Source: Chthonomonas calidirosea T49 (GTDB taxonomy: Bacteria; Armatimonadota; Chthonomonadetes; Chthonomonadales; Chthonomonadaceae). From it: a DNA stretch of 64,000 nucleotides. Made by a program: the position numbers and the translations under genes. Location of the stretch: assembly GCF_000427095.1 (NCBI RefSeq), contig NC_021487.1, forward strand, positions 1,565,146 through 1,629,145, given 5' to 3'. Within the stretch, counting starts at the first letter, position 1. Every line of letters begins with the position of its first letter. Shown here piece by piece: positions 37,007 through 46,456 of the stretch. The notes under the pieces are model-generated. The model was not told the DNA's origin, did no database searches, and was given only the letters and a program-made list of their open reading frames with translations.

Positions 37007-39518
37007 AGGTCCTCAGGTTAGGTGCGGATTTCTCGTTGGATTTTGGCACGGTTACGATCTCATACGGTATGGGAGGCACTTTTCGGCCGTTCCTGCCATC
37101 TACAGGATTGTCGTAAAAGAGCGGCCCCAAGCCTATTTGAGCCACATAGAGGACGGCAAACATATCGGCATGGCTTATCGGGGCATCGGGTTGAAAAGCA
37201 AGTTTGTTATCCGGCCTTATGGCATTGTATCCGTCCCACATCATCGAATTGATGTCGTGTTGATAAAGCGTGGCCACGTCTCGCTTTTCCTGTTCAGTTG
37301 TGAGGTCTACATAGCGCCCGGCAAGGTAGGCGGGCGCCTCGCTCCAGCCCATAACTTTTACCAGCCAATGCGCCATCTCGGCACGCGTTACGGGAAGATC
37401 GCTTTGGGGTTTTTCTTGCAGCTCCTTCAAAGCCTGCAGGTTCACCGGTTGCCCCATATAAGGGGCAAAAGCCTTTTTAACGATCTGAACCGGATGTCCT
37501 TGGGAATCGGTAGTCTCTCCGATCACCTTGGGAGGCGGTGCGGCTCGTTCTGCTAAACGGGTAAGCCAACGAGTTAGCTCGCTCCAAGTGGTAGGAGCAT
37601 CGGGATGAAAATAGGTCATGCTATTGGCAAAACCGCGAGCCGCCAGATACTGAATCTGCATATAGTTCTTACAGGAAGGCGGCACGTCGGGGAAGTAGTA
37701 AAGAACGGCATGCGGGTCGGAGTAGGGAGCGGTAAGGTCTGGTAGCATCTCTAACTGAATTTGGCGTGCGGGCACCTCGCGCGATTTAAGGTGGAACTCC
37801 AAACTGAGCGCCGCTCCGATGCCAGCTGCCTCTCCAAACGCCATGCGCACCAGCTCCAACCGATAGGTTCCATAGCTTACATGGGTTGAGGAGACGGCAA
37901 TAACCACCCAGACGTTATCGAGTCGTTTTGGCACAATGATACCTAAAGGCAGTTCATGCCAGGGCGTATAGCGATAGAGCCAAAACTCTCCCTCGCCTAA
38001 ATCGGGACGATTCCAATTGCGCTTTGGCTCAACCGCATGGGAATCCATAGGATAATCCCCAATGCCTATCGATTCCGGACGTATGATATGGCGCGCATAG
38101 GTGATATCGGCCTCTGTAGGCAGCTGTTGCCCCATAATGCGTCGCCCTTCACGAACGTAGAGCAGAGGAGGGAAGCCCCCGCTATCGCGAAACTCATCAT
38201 CTGGCAGCCCGAGCTGTTTCTGCCCTTGCACTGTTTGGATGTAGTAGAGATAGCCCAATACATGATTGCGATAAAGTTCGGCGATGTGCGCTCTCTGCTT
38301 CCAGTCGTCTAGCGGATAGCGGTAGTTGATCCCCTGCCAGTCGTTGCCCTGAGGGTGCTGGTTCAACTCAAACTTATGCCCCGGCATTCTACCGGAGGTA
38401 AAAGCCCACGACTGCTTCCAGGGCGGCGTATGGATATAATCCTGTTCGTTATAGCCTGGGGGTTTGGGAATAGTGTGGTCGGTGCCTGGCCCGTAATCCT
38501 TTACCACAAGGAGATAGGCATACGACTGAATGCGCTTATCCCCTTTTCCTGTACTGCCCGGCAACAGGGTATCGGTGGCGCGATCGTAGTAAATAACTCC
38601 CGCATGCGGCTCTTGAGGGGTACGCGGTTCACGCCCAAGCCGAAAGGGCGCTCCAGCCGCGGCAGCGAGATCTCCACAATCGGTGGCATCAATAAACACC
38701 TTTGCCCGCAAAATCGCCGTACGGCCAGTTGGCTCACCATCTAACGTGAGCTCTCGGATTTGAACCGCTGTTACTTTGCGATGTCCCTCCGCGTCCGAGG
38801 GCTCCGAATAGACTTTGCCCAGAGTAGCTAAGCGATAGAGGGTAATGTTCGGCGTGGAAAAGAGCAGAGACTTCATTGCCTGCAAGGCCACATGAGGCTC
38901 ATAAGAAAGTCCGTTGGTTTCAATGCCCTCTGCCGCGTATATCTTTTTGACCTCCTCTTGAAACCGAACAAAGAAGTTACAGGCATGGTATGGACGGCGC
39001 AAATCGGTAGCGCAAAGGCCGTTTACCGGCATTCCACCGGGACGTGTGGTTGGTTCCACAAGAGCAACTTTCCACCCTCGTTTAGCAGCCTCGATAGCAG
39101 CGGCCACACCACCAGAAGAGGCCTGCACCACCACGACATCAAAATCCAATGTTTTGCCTGCAGGAAACACGGGGAAGGTCCGCTCCAGATAGGCTGGTGC
39201 CGCGACAGGTTTCTCGACACCGTGTTCGGCCTCTACAACATAGGTGTAGTTTGTGTTTGGCTGGAGGTTCGTGTCGTGATACTCTGTGGCAGTTGATGGC
39301 AGTTGCGCAATCAACTGTCCGTTACGCAACAGTTTATAGCCTGTTGCACCCTTAGCAGGAAGCCAATAACAGTTGATTTGAGTAGGAGAGGCTGCAAGTG
39401 CCTCGAAAGAGCCAGGCATACCCGCATTCTGCGCAGAAGCCGGTATGCTGATTCCTCCTATGCCCCACGCGAGTAGGAACGACAAATAGAAGGCTCGTCT
39501 GTTCTTCTTCCAATCCAT
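36999..39518 (-). CDS. secreted FAD-dependent oxidoreductase with C-terminal S-layer-like repeats
   Basis: An 839-residue protein with a signal peptide (YLSFLLAWGIGGISIPASA). Residues about 35-110 look like a fibronectin-III module (YKLLRNGQLIAQL, TEYHDTNLQPNTNYTYVVEA). An FAD_oxidored core follows from about 125: FDVVVVQASSGGVAAAIEA, GWKVALVEPTTRPGG, ATDCGDLAAAAGAPFRLG. The C-terminal region (about 630-830) has three SLH-like segments (MTYFHPDAPTTWSELTRWL, LPVTRAEMAHWLVKVMGW, AFQPDAPISHADMFAVLYV). These suggest attachment to the cell surface or secondary cell wall polymer. The substrate is unknown. Similar proteins are annotated loosely as xanthan-lyase-associated oxidoreductases. Confidence 0.85.
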   Translation of the reverse strand: MDWKKNRRAFYLSFLLAWGIGGISIPASAQNAGMPGSFEALAASPTQINCYWLPAKGATGYKLLRNGQLIAQLPSTATEYHDTNLQPNTNYTYVVEAEHGVEKPVAAPAYLERTFPVFPAGKTLDFDVVVVQASSGGVAAAIEAAKRGWKVALVEPTTRPGGMPVNGLCATDLRRPYHACNFFVRFQEEVKKIYAAEGIETNGLSYEPHVALQAMKSLLFSTPNITLYRLATLGKVYSEPSDAEGHRKVTAVQIRELTLDGEPTGRTAILRAKVFIDATDCGDLAAAAGAPFRLGREPRTPQEPHAGVIYYDRATDTLLPGSTGKGDKRIQSYAYLLVVKDYGPGTDHTIPKPPGYNEQDYIHTPPWKQSWAFTSGRMPGHKFELNQHPQGNDWQGINYRYPLDDWKQRAHIAELYRNHVLGYLYYIQTVQGQKQLGLPDDEFRDSGGFPPLLYVREGRRIMGQQLPTEADITYARHIIRPESIGIGDYPMDSHAVEPKRNWNRPDLGEGEFWLYRYTPWHELPLGIIVPKRLDNVWVVIAVSSTHVSYGTYRLELVRMAFGEAAGIGAALSLEFHLKSREVPARQIQLEMLPDLTAPYSDPHAVLYYFPDVPPSCKNYMQIQYLAARGFANSMTYFHPDAPTTWSELTRWLTRLAERAAPPPKVIGETTDSQGHPVQIVKKAFAPYMGQPVNLQALKELQEKPQSDLPVTRAEMAHWLVKVMGWSEAPAYLAGRYVDLTTEQEKRDVATLYQHDINSMMWDGYNAIRPDNKLAFQPDAPISHADMFAVLYVAQIGLGPLFYDNPVDGRNGRKVPPIPYEIVTVPKSNEKSAPNLRTYD

Positions 39519-39554
39519 TTAGCAAATCATACCCGATAGACGCCATTCATGAAC

Positions 39555-39580
39555 AGGGAGCGGGCATATGCCCGCTCCCT
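39555..39580. repeat. perfect 26-base palindrome at the 3' end of the adaptor gene
   Basis: The arm AGGGAGCGGGCAT (39555-39567) is followed directly by its exact reverse complement to 39580, overlapping the TAG stop of the HlyD-family gene. The RNA would form an 11-bp stem with a small loop. No T-run follows, so it may be a rho-independent-like or RNase-blocking 3' end, or a protein site. Confidence 0.8.
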
Positions 39581-41267
39581 ACTGCGAGAGATTCGAGCTG
39601 TTCGCGTTAATGGCTTTAACCTTCATTCCCTCCACGAGAGTATCTGACGGATTGAGGAGAATACGGTCGTTCGGTGCAAGGCCGCTTGAGATCTCCACCT
39701 CCTTACCATAGTCACGCCCGATCTGGACAGGCTGGAAATGAACACGCGAGTCTGGAGTAAGTACGGCCACCCGCATTCCTTTAGAATCGTAAATGAGCGC
39801 CGTGGCAGGCACCTGCAAGCGATAGACTTGCTTGGCAGGTTTAATGGTTACTTCCGCATACATACCAGGCACGAGAAGCCCTTGCGGGTTAGGAATATGT
39901 ATCTCTACAAGGAAGGTACGTGTGTCGGTATCTAGCGCATGGGAGCTAGATACCACCTTTCCCACAAACACGTGCCCGGGAAGTTCACGAACCTGAATCG
40001 TAGCAAGACTGCCAGGACGCACGGCATCAATGTAGGCTTGAGGTACATTTACCTGTACGCGCACCACATCAGTGCGCGCAATGCCGAACATGCCGGTTGT
40101 AGGCATTGGGCTGGAGTTGGCACTTAAGGTGGCTGTAGTTGTGCCAGGAGTAATGAGCGATCCCACATCCACATTTCGACTGGTGATCACGCCGTCAAAA
40201 GGCGCTACCACCTTCTCGAAACCTCGAAGGACTCGATACCGATTCGTGTTGGCTTGGCTGGCGGTTAGAGCATCCTTGTTGGCCTGCACGGCCGATTCGC
40301 CGGCAAGCAGATCGGCTCTAGCTCCCTGCACGGCCACCTCCAACGACTGCAAGGTGGCTTTGGCGGCTTGGACGCTCTGCTGAGCAGCCTCCACATCCGC
40401 CTGGGCGGCCTCAACGGCGGCTTTACTCGAATCCACCGCATGCTGGGCTGCTTCCACCCCTTTTTGAGCCACCTGGATATCTGCTTTTGCAGAGGTTACC
40501 GCGGCTTCATTGGTTTTCAGGGTAGCCGCGGTCTGATCGGCCTCCTGCTGCGACACGAAGCCCTTCTGCAGAAGCTGTTGGTAGCGATTGTTGGTCGCCC
40601 GCGCCAGTGCAAGCTGCGCTTCTGCCGATTCGAGGGCAGCCTGCTTCTCTTTTAGGGTCTCTTGCGCCTGGCTCAATGCGGCCTCCGACTGAGCCTCCCC
40701 CGCTTTCGCCTGCATGAGCTTTGCCTTTGTGCTAGCAAGCGAGGCCTCTGCCTCCTTCACCACGGCCTGTTGTTGTACCACTGCCGTTTGGGCTTGCTGG
40801 AGGTTTGCTTTAAGGCGTGCGAGGTCGGCTAAGGATTGTCCCACCGTTGCCATGGCCTGCGACTGCTGGGCCTCTGCTTGCGTCACCTGCAGGTCGGTAT
40901 CCGGCGCCTCGATTTCTGCCAACACCTGTCCCGCCTTTACGTGAGAGCCGATATCCACATAGAGCTTACTGAGGTAGCCCTGTGTACGCGCGTTGATCAC
41001 GGTTTCAAGAATAGGCTCGATATTGGCTGGCAGTTGTAACCCTCCCTCTGGCACGAGATGGGGAGTGGCTACCATAACTAGAGGTACGGTTTCCCGGGTC
41101 TGCTGCGCCTCTTGGGCCAAAACGGCTCGCTGATGCAGGCGCGGTAAAGCACCCACCACCAGCAACACCCCAATAATGAGCACAACAATTATGGGCGCGA
41201 TGATAGGAAAACGCCCTCCATCATCATGCGCCGATTTAGGCGATGCGTTTTCAGACGACGGTTTCAT
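39579..41267 (-). CDS. HlyD/AcrA-type periplasmic adaptor of an RND efflux pump
   Basis: A 562-residue membrane fusion protein. One N-terminal helix (IIAPIIVVLIIGVLLVVGAL) anchors it. The lipoyl half-motif GYLSKLYVDIGSHVKAGQVLAEI (near 95) leads into a very long coiled coil of Ala/Gln/Glu-rich heptads (about 125-345). The lipoyl partner VVAPFDGVITSRNVDVGSLI, beta-barrel and membrane-proximal domains follow. The coiled coil is much longer than in AcrA-like proteins, where about 100 residues is usual. It lies 61 bases downstream of the pump gene, in the same operon. No TolC-type gene is nearby. Confidence 0.92.
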   Translation of the reverse strand: MKPSSENASPKSAHDDGGRFPIIAPIIVVLIIGVLLVVGALPRLHQRAVLAQEAQQTRETVPLVMVATPHLVPEGGLQLPANIEPILETVINARTQGYLSKLYVDIGSHVKAGQVLAEIEAPDTDLQVTQAEAQQSQAMATVGQSLADLARLKANLQQAQTAVVQQQAVVKEAEASLASTKAKLMQAKAGEAQSEAALSQAQETLKEKQAALESAEAQLALARATNNRYQQLLQKGFVSQQEADQTAATLKTNEAAVTSAKADIQVAQKGVEAAQHAVDSSKAAVEAAQADVEAAQQSVQAAKATLQSLEVAVQGARADLLAGESAVQANKDALTASQANTNRYRVLRGFEKVVAPFDGVITSRNVDVGSLITPGTTTATLSANSSPMPTTGMFGIARTDVVRVQVNVPQAYIDAVRPGSLATIQVRELPGHVFVGKVVSSSHALDTDTRTFLVEIHIPNPQGLLVPGMYAEVTIKPAKQVYRLQVPATALIYDSKGMRVAVLTPDSRVHFQPVQIGRDYGKEVEISSGLAPNDRILLNPSDTLVEGMKVKAINANSSNLSQ

Positions 41268-41328
41268 GATGGTTATCCTCTATATCCTAAAGTACATTTC
41301 TTTCTTACTTACGATCTCAACACGAACA

Positions 41329-44300
41329 CTAGGCGCTTGTTTCTGGATCGGTAGGCGCTGCAAAGACATCCTCCAGCTTTTCACGATGACGCTCTAGGCG
41401 AAGGTGTATTACCGAATAGATAGTAGGAACGAAGAAGAGTGTGGTAACCGTTGCCAAGAGCAGCCCACCAATGGCGGCTCTTCCTAGCGGCGCGTTCATC
41501 TCTCCGCCTTCGCCCATACCAAGTGCCATCGGCAGCATACCGATGATCATGGCAAGTGCCGTCATGATAACGGGGCGGAAACGGGTTGTGCCTGCCGCAA
41601 GGGCGGCCTGCACAGGATCTTTGCCCTCCTGACGCTGCTCGTTGGCAAATGTAACCAACAGAATGCTGTTTGCCGTCGCCACCCCAATGCCCATGATCGT
41701 TCCCATCAGAGAAGGAACATTGAAGGTTGTCTGGGTAACATAGAGCATCCACACCACACCGGCTAGCGCGCCGGGTGCGGCCATCATCACAATAAACGGA
41801 TCGAGCCACGACTCGAAGTTCACCGTGAGCAGCAGATAGATCAGCACGATGGCGAAAATAAGCCCAAAACCCAACTGGTGGAAGGAGCTGACCATAGTTT
41901 GCGCTTGCCCCACAATGTGAACCTGACTACCTCGCGGTATCTGCTTTTTAAGCCCATCCAGAATATGTTGAATATCTGCCACCGTGCTGCCTAAGTCTCT
42001 GCCCTGGACGCTTACTAACACATCGTAGACAGGCTGAATATTGTAGTGACTGATGACTTCCGGTGTGGTATCCCGCGTTACGGTGGCAAGGTTGGCTAAC
42101 AGTTGGGGCTGACCCTCTGTTGTGCCGTTGGTTATCGGCACCGAGAGCAGATCGGGAATGGAGCTGACTCGATATTGTGGGGTCTGCACCACAACGGTAT
42201 ACTGCACGCCGTTGTGAGGATCGAGGTAGAAGCTCGGTGAAACGAGACTGCTCGACGAGAGCATATCGAGTACACTACCAGCAACACGCTGTTGCGTAAG
42301 CCCTACCATCATCGCCCGCGTTCTATCTACATGCACTCGAAGCTCGGGCGCGTCGGTTACTTGGTAAAGGTAGGGGTCAACAACTCCCTCGACTTTCGAT
42401 ACCCTTCGTAAAATCTCTTTGGCCAGCGCCAAGTTTTTGGCTTGATTGAAGTACGGGCCGGTAACCTGAATGTCTATCGGTGCAGAGGTGCCGAAGTCGA
42501 GTACTTGTGTTACGAGGTCGGCTGGTTGAAAGTAGAAGGTACATTGCGGAAACCGTTGGGCAAGCACCTTGCGCAGTTCCTGTTGATACATGGCCACCGG
42601 ATGATGCTTTTCGGTAAGGCTAATATAGATTTCGCCATCGTCCGTGCTGATGGTGCTCACCGAGCTATAGGCAAAGTTGAGACCCCCTGAAATACCGATG
42701 TTGTCTATCAGCAGACTGAGCTCTTGCTTTGGAATAACCTGCCGTACCACCTGCTCCACCTGCGTGAACAGCTTGGCGGTCTCTTCGAGTCGGGTGCCTG
42801 CTGGCGCCCGAACATGCAGGCGGATTTGGCCGGCATCTACCTGTGGGAAGAAATCCTGCCCGATGATTGGAATCAGCAGAGTGGAGGCAACGAAGAAGAG
42901 GGGCATTCCTATGGCGATAACTGGCCGATGGTGAAGCACCCAATCCAGTGCGTTGTGATAGTGCTCGCGTAGGGAATCGAAATAGCCCTCAAAAAGCTCG
43001 TGCAGGCGCCATAGGAACCGCTCTATAACGTTGCGTCGCGCCATGATATCTTCGCCGTGATTGGTCACCATTCCCTCTCGCTCTGCCAGCATATCATGCT
43101 GATAGATGTCCAACTCTTTGCCCAACAGCGAGCGCATCATAGTGGTGACGAGCGTACGCGAGAGCAGGTAAGAGGGCAACATCGCTAATACGACCGCCAG
43201 TCCGAGAGGAGCAAAAAGAGATTGCGCCACTCCAGAGAGCATGCTGATGGGTACAAACACAATGCAGATGGAGAGGGTAGACGCAAATGCCGGCAGTGCC
43301 ACCTGCTGTGCGCTCGTGAGGATAGCTTCGCGCAGGCCATAGCCGAGGCGGAGCAGGCGGGTAGAGTTCTCGATCTCTACGGTGGCATCGTCCACAAGCA
43401 TACCTACCGCCAGCGCTAGCCCTCCAAGCGTGAGCGTGTTCAGCGTATAGCCCAGCGCATGAAGCAAGGCGATAGAACTAAGAATGGAGAGTGGGATGGA
43501 ACTGGCTACAATTAGCATACTGCGCCAACTGCCTAAGAAGAGGAGAATCATGAGGGCTGTAAGGGCAGCAGCTATAGTAGCTTCCCTTACAACTCCGTAG
43601 ATGGCAGCTCGCACGAAGAGCGATTGATCCATCAACAGATGCACTTCCATTCCTGGGGGAAGGGCTGCACGAATTTGAGGCAGCTTCGCGCGTATCTGGT
43701 TCAGCACGTCGAGTGTGGAGGCGTTACCGCTTTTAAACACCGTAAGCAGAACCGCAGGTTCGCCGTTCACCCGAACGATATTTGTCTGTACACTATGCCC
43801 GTCGTGCACGTAGGCAACATCACCGACAGTAACAACAGTCCCATTTACCATTTTTATAGGAATCTTGTTGAAATCCTCTACACTGGAAGGGCTGTTGTTA
43901 ATGCGCACAAGGTAATCACGCACCCCCATCTTCGCATCGCCGGCAGGTAGAATGAGGTTTTGATTGGCCAGAGCGTTGGCCACATCCGGCCCCGAAACTC
44001 CTCGTGCCAGCATCTTTTTGGGGTCGAGATCGACCATAATCTGACGTCCCGCGCCACCGTAGGGCAGCGAAATAGATGCCCCGCGAATCGTGATCAGTTG
44101 AGGACGCAGGAAGTTCTGGGCGTAGTCGAAGAGTTGAAAGGTACTATAGGTGTTACTACTAAGGCTTACTTGAACGATAGGCACATCGGTTGCATCGTAC
44201 TGCAGAATAAGCGGGGCTGTCATCCCTGGGGGCATAATACGCAAGATGGTTTCCGCCGTGGCCGAGATCTGCGCTATGGAGCGCCCTATGTCGGCCCCGG

Positions 44301-44592
44301 GTTGGAAGTAGACCTTAATAACGCTCACTCCCGAATACGATTGTGATTCGATGTGGTCAATATTGGCCACAGTCGTGGTGAACGCTCTCTCGCTAAGATT
44401 CACCACGCGCTGTTCCATCTCTTGTGGAGCTAACCCACCATAGCTCCAAATGACACTAACCACGGGGATATTGATCGGTGGGAAGATATCCTTCGGTGCC
44501 TGAATGGCACTAAGTACCCCAAGAATGCCGATTAGAATCACCAATACGCCGACCGCTTTTGGACGACTGAGGGCTAGGCGAACAAGCCACAT
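41329..44592 (-). CDS. RND family (AcrB/MexB-type) efflux permease
   Basis: A 1087-residue pump with the usual layout. A first membrane helix (residues 10-30) precedes a large periplasmic loop, six helices (from about 340), a second periplasmic loop and six more. GMLVDDATVEIENSTRLL near 400 carries the Asp-Asp proton relay of helix 4, and GTIMGIGVATANSILLVTFANEQ is helix 11. The proton-motive-force-driven export of toxic compounds across both membranes fits with the adaptor downstream. The substrate cannot be predicted. The ATG at 44592 follows GGGAGGAGAAGACG. Confidence 0.95.
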   Translation of the reverse strand: MWLVRLALSRPKAVGVLVILIGILGVLSAIQAPKDIFPPINIPVVSVIWSYGGLAPQEMEQRVVNLSERAFTTTVANIDHIESQSYSGVSVIKVYFQPGADIGRSIAQISATAETILRIMPPGMTAPLILQYDATDVPIVQVSLSSNTYSTFQLFDYAQNFLRPQLITIRGASISLPYGGAGRQIMVDLDPKKMLARGVSGPDVANALANQNLILPAGDAKMGVRDYLVRINNSPSSVEDFNKIPIKMVNGTVVTVGDVAYVHDGHSVQTNIVRVNGEPAVLLTVFKSGNASTLDVLNQIRAKLPQIRAALPPGMEVHLLMDQSLFVRAAIYGVVREATIAAALTALMILLFLGSWRSMLIVASSIPLSILSSIALLHALGYTLNTLTLGGLALAVGMLVDDATVEIENSTRLLRLGYGLREAILTSAQQVALPAFASTLSICIVFVPISMLSGVAQSLFAPLGLAVVLAMLPSYLLSRTLVTTMMRSLLGKELDIYQHDMLAEREGMVTNHGEDIMARRNVIERFLWRLHELFEGYFDSLREHYHNALDWVLHHRPVIAIGMPLFFVASTLLIPIIGQDFFPQVDAGQIRLHVRAPAGTRLEETAKLFTQVEQVVRQVIPKQELSLLIDNIGISGGLNFAYSSVSTISTDDGEIYISLTEKHHPVAMYQQELRKVLAQRFPQCTFYFQPADLVTQVLDFGTSAPIDIQVTGPYFNQAKNLALAKEILRRVSKVEGVVDPYLYQVTDAPELRVHVDRTRAMMVGLTQQRVAGSVLDMLSSSSLVSPSFYLDPHNGVQYTVVVQTPQYRVSSIPDLLSVPITNGTTEGQPQLLANLATVTRDTTPEVISHYNIQPVYDVLVSVQGRDLGSTVADIQHILDGLKKQIPRGSQVHIVGQAQTMVSSFHQLGFGLIFAIVLIYLLLTVNFESWLDPFIVMMAAPGALAGVVWMLYVTQTTFNVPSLMGTIMGIGVATANSILLVTFANEQRQEGKDPVQAALAAGTTRFRPVIMTALAMIIGMLPMALGMGEGGEMNAPLGRAAIGGLLLATVTTLFFVPTIYSVIHLRLERHREKLEDVFAAPTDPETSA

Positions 44593-44732
44593 CGTCTTCT
44601 CCTCCCAAAAATGACGCTAGACCTATGAAAACGGATTGTGCTTTGCTACCCATCTCTAGGCGATGATAGATGGTTAGAAAGCATCTTCACACCGCCTAGC
44701 GTAACGGCGCAGCAGGGTAGCAGCAACAGCTT

Positions 44733-44747
44733 CGACGTTTAACGTCG
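44733..44747. promoter_or_regulatory. palindrome upstream of the RND pump
   Basis: CGACGTT-T-AACGTCG is a perfect 7-bp dyad with one central base, lying between the small Cys-rich gene and the pump gene. It looks like an operator for a dimeric repressor (TetR/MarR-type size). Confidence 0.45.
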
Positions 44748-44763
44748 TGCTCATGAGAAACAA

Positions 44764-45204
44764 TTAGATTTTCGAGGTGACCGATAACAAAGGAGGCGAT
44801 CGTCCTGGAGGAGAAAGAGAGGTACGGGAGATAGGAAATATCTGATCGGATAGAAACTGTTGGACCCTTCTCTTCTCAGTGATGAAAGGAAAACGATAGA
44901 CGGTGAGAAGGGCGGCAAAGGAGTAACTATCTGTACGATTGCGTGGATTACAGCAGTGTTTTTGACAATAAGCGCAGCCAAACGCACGTTTCGCATGAAG
45001 GGATGGGCAGGAACTCGCAGTGTGGGACGTGGTCAGTGCAGCAGTAGCGGTTTGCGCAGATGACGTTTGTGCTGCTGCGGCTTCCAGGCAGAGAACATGG
45101 AGCCAGACTTTAGGTACTAGCAACACAATGAAAGCTAGTACCAGAGTCCAGAACCGCAAAAACCGTGCCCTTCTCCTCCTCATACTTGAAGTTACTTTAG
45201 ACAT
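44764..45204 (-). CDS. small exported Cys-rich protein, function unknown
   Basis: A 146-residue frame (ATG 45204; an upstream in-frame ATG at 45258 overlaps the acetyltransferase gene). A basic N-terminus (SSMRRRRARFLRF) precedes one hydrophobic helix (TLVLAFIVLLVPKVWLHVL), then a polar region with CPSLHAKRAFGCAYCQKHCC and a Pro/Ser-rich end (SLSPPGRSPPLL). The Cys/His cluster suggests metal or disulfide chemistry. The N-terminal helix, Cys cluster and RxPP-type end loosely recall DUF2946 proteins, but I am not sure. It is on the same strand as the pump, 171 bases upstream. A GAAAGG-GAACTT-CCTTTC inverted repeat sits at its start. Confidence 0.5.
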   Translation of the reverse strand: MSKVTSSMRRRRARFLRFWTLVLAFIVLLVPKVWLHVLCLEAAAAQTSSAQTATAALTTSHTASSCPSLHAKRAFGCAYCQKHCCNPRNRTDSYSFAALLTVYRFPFITEKRRVQQFLSDQIFPISRTSLSPPGRSPPLLSVTSKI

Positions 45205-45245
45205 TGAAAGGAAGTTCCCTTTCTTTGCTGCGTAGCCCATTGGGT

Positions 45246-45683
45246 TTAAGTCAGCCATTTATACATTAGCCGGTGCGGAATGGTGACCTCCTCAAAAGGT
45301 TCGCCCTCCACAGTGTACCCCAGCCGAAGATAAAAAGATACGGCTGTTTCGCGTGCATGAAGCACCAACTTCCGATAGCCTAGTTGCAGTGCAAACGTCT
45401 CGGCATAGCGTACCAAAGCCGTGCCTACTCCCTGTCCCTGCCACTCTGGTCTGACCGCCACTTGGCGCATTTTTAGGATGTCATTGGCGAGCGGTTCAAG
45501 CACTAAACAACCGATTAGATCCTCTCCTACCCACGCCCCAATGTGGTAATCTTCTCCCTCGACAGCTAGCTGCTCCGGAGTGAAGTCTAGCCCAAGAGGC
45601 GCACGCAGAATGGCCCTACGAAGTGCCACCATCTGCCAATAATCAGGGCTATTGTAGGGGACGTGCTTGATCTGTAGCTCCAT
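45246..45683 (-). CDS. GNAT family N-acetyltransferase
   Basis: A 145-residue acetyltransferase. The acetyl-CoA loop is MRQVAVRPEWQGQGVGTALVRYAE (motif A, Q/RxxGxG/A near 80-95). It is followed by LVLHARETAVSFYLRLGYTVEGEPF (motif B). The fold matches small GNAT enzymes acting on amines or protein N-termini. The ATG at 45683 overlaps the stop of the upstream dioxygenase gene (TGATG), so the two are coupled. The substrate is unknown. Confidence 0.9.
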   Translation of the reverse strand: MELQIKHVPYNSPDYWQMVALRRAILRAPLGLDFTPEQLAVEGEDYHIGAWVGEDLIGCLVLEPLANDILKMRQVAVRPEWQGQGVGTALVRYAETFALQLGYRKLVLHARETAVSFYLRLGYTVEGEPFEEVTIPHRLMYKWLT

Positions 45684-46456
45684 CACGACCTAGCAGCACG
45701 TATAGCCTCTACCACATCTCGCATCCCTTCCCACTGCAACCACGCATCCGTCATGCTTTCAAAGCGTTGCTCCTCATGATTCACATGGCGGAGGCGGAAG
45801 AAGATCGCATAGCGCACGTTGGGCGAGATGTTTGGAGCCACCCCATGAGCTAGCAGATAATGGGCAAGAATCATGTCGCCTGCTTTTCCCTTTACCTGTA
45901 CCGGTTCCGGTAAGGTGACTTTCGGCATGCCCTCCAGCAACGATAAGGGGCCTTTTTCGCGAAACCAGGCTTCGTGAAGATGATGCGACCCGGGCCATAC
46001 CGTGAAGTTACCAGCATACTCTTCGGTAACGTCGCTGAGCAGAATGCCCACAAGCGCGGTAAAGTTGTGAATTTCGCCTTCCGGCACGCCATTTGTAGGA
46101 GAGTGCATGCCATCGAGATGCGGTCTTGGCACAGGAGGTGGGTCTTGCGTTCCTGGAAACCTTAACGCGATCTGCCCCCCCTTTATGGGGCATATTTTGC
46201 CCTCTCCAATGGCCGATTCGGCAAGAGCCAACGCTGGTGTACGGTTGAACAGGTCGGTGATCACTGCTGACCCCTGTAGCTCTGGACAGAAGGACTGCGC
46301 GCGGAACTTGACCATCAGATCGGGCGGCATGCCCTCACCGATGCTATGGTTAATCGCACGCATAGCCTCTCGTACCATTATTGGAGGCACCACGCCAGGT
46401 ATCACCAGGTAGCCCTGTTCGTAAAACTGCTTCTTCTGAAAATAGCTCAACTGCAT
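45683..46456 (-). CDS. phytanoyl-CoA dioxygenase (PhyH) family protein
   Basis: A 257-residue Fe(II)/2-oxoglutarate-dependent oxygenase. YFQKKQFYEQGYLVIPGVV opens the protein as in PhyH enzymes. HLDGMH near 112 gives the first His and Asp iron ligands, and the distal His is in LLAHGVAPNIS near 203, with the 2-oxoglutarate Arg in RYAIFFRLRH. WPGSHHLHEAWF is the typical strand after the active site. The substrate is unknown. The gene is translationally coupled to the acetyltransferase. Confidence 0.9.
   Translation of the reverse strand: MQLSYFQKKQFYEQGYLVIPGVVPPIMVREAMRAINHSIGEGMPPDLMVKFRAQSFCPELQGSAVITDLFNRTPALALAESAIGEGKICPIKGGQIALRFPGTQDPPPVPRPHLDGMHSPTNGVPEGEIHNFTALVGILLSDVTEEYAGNFTVWPGSHHLHEAWFREKGPLSLLEGMPKVTLPEPVQVKGKAGDMILAHYLLAHGVAPNISPNVRYAIFFRLRHVNHEEQRFESMTDAWLQWEGMRDVVEAIRAARS

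Noticed and set aside
44860..45235. Plus-strand frames opposite the Cys-rich gene
   Set aside because: They have no start signal or domain. The minus-strand frame fits the local gene orientation better.
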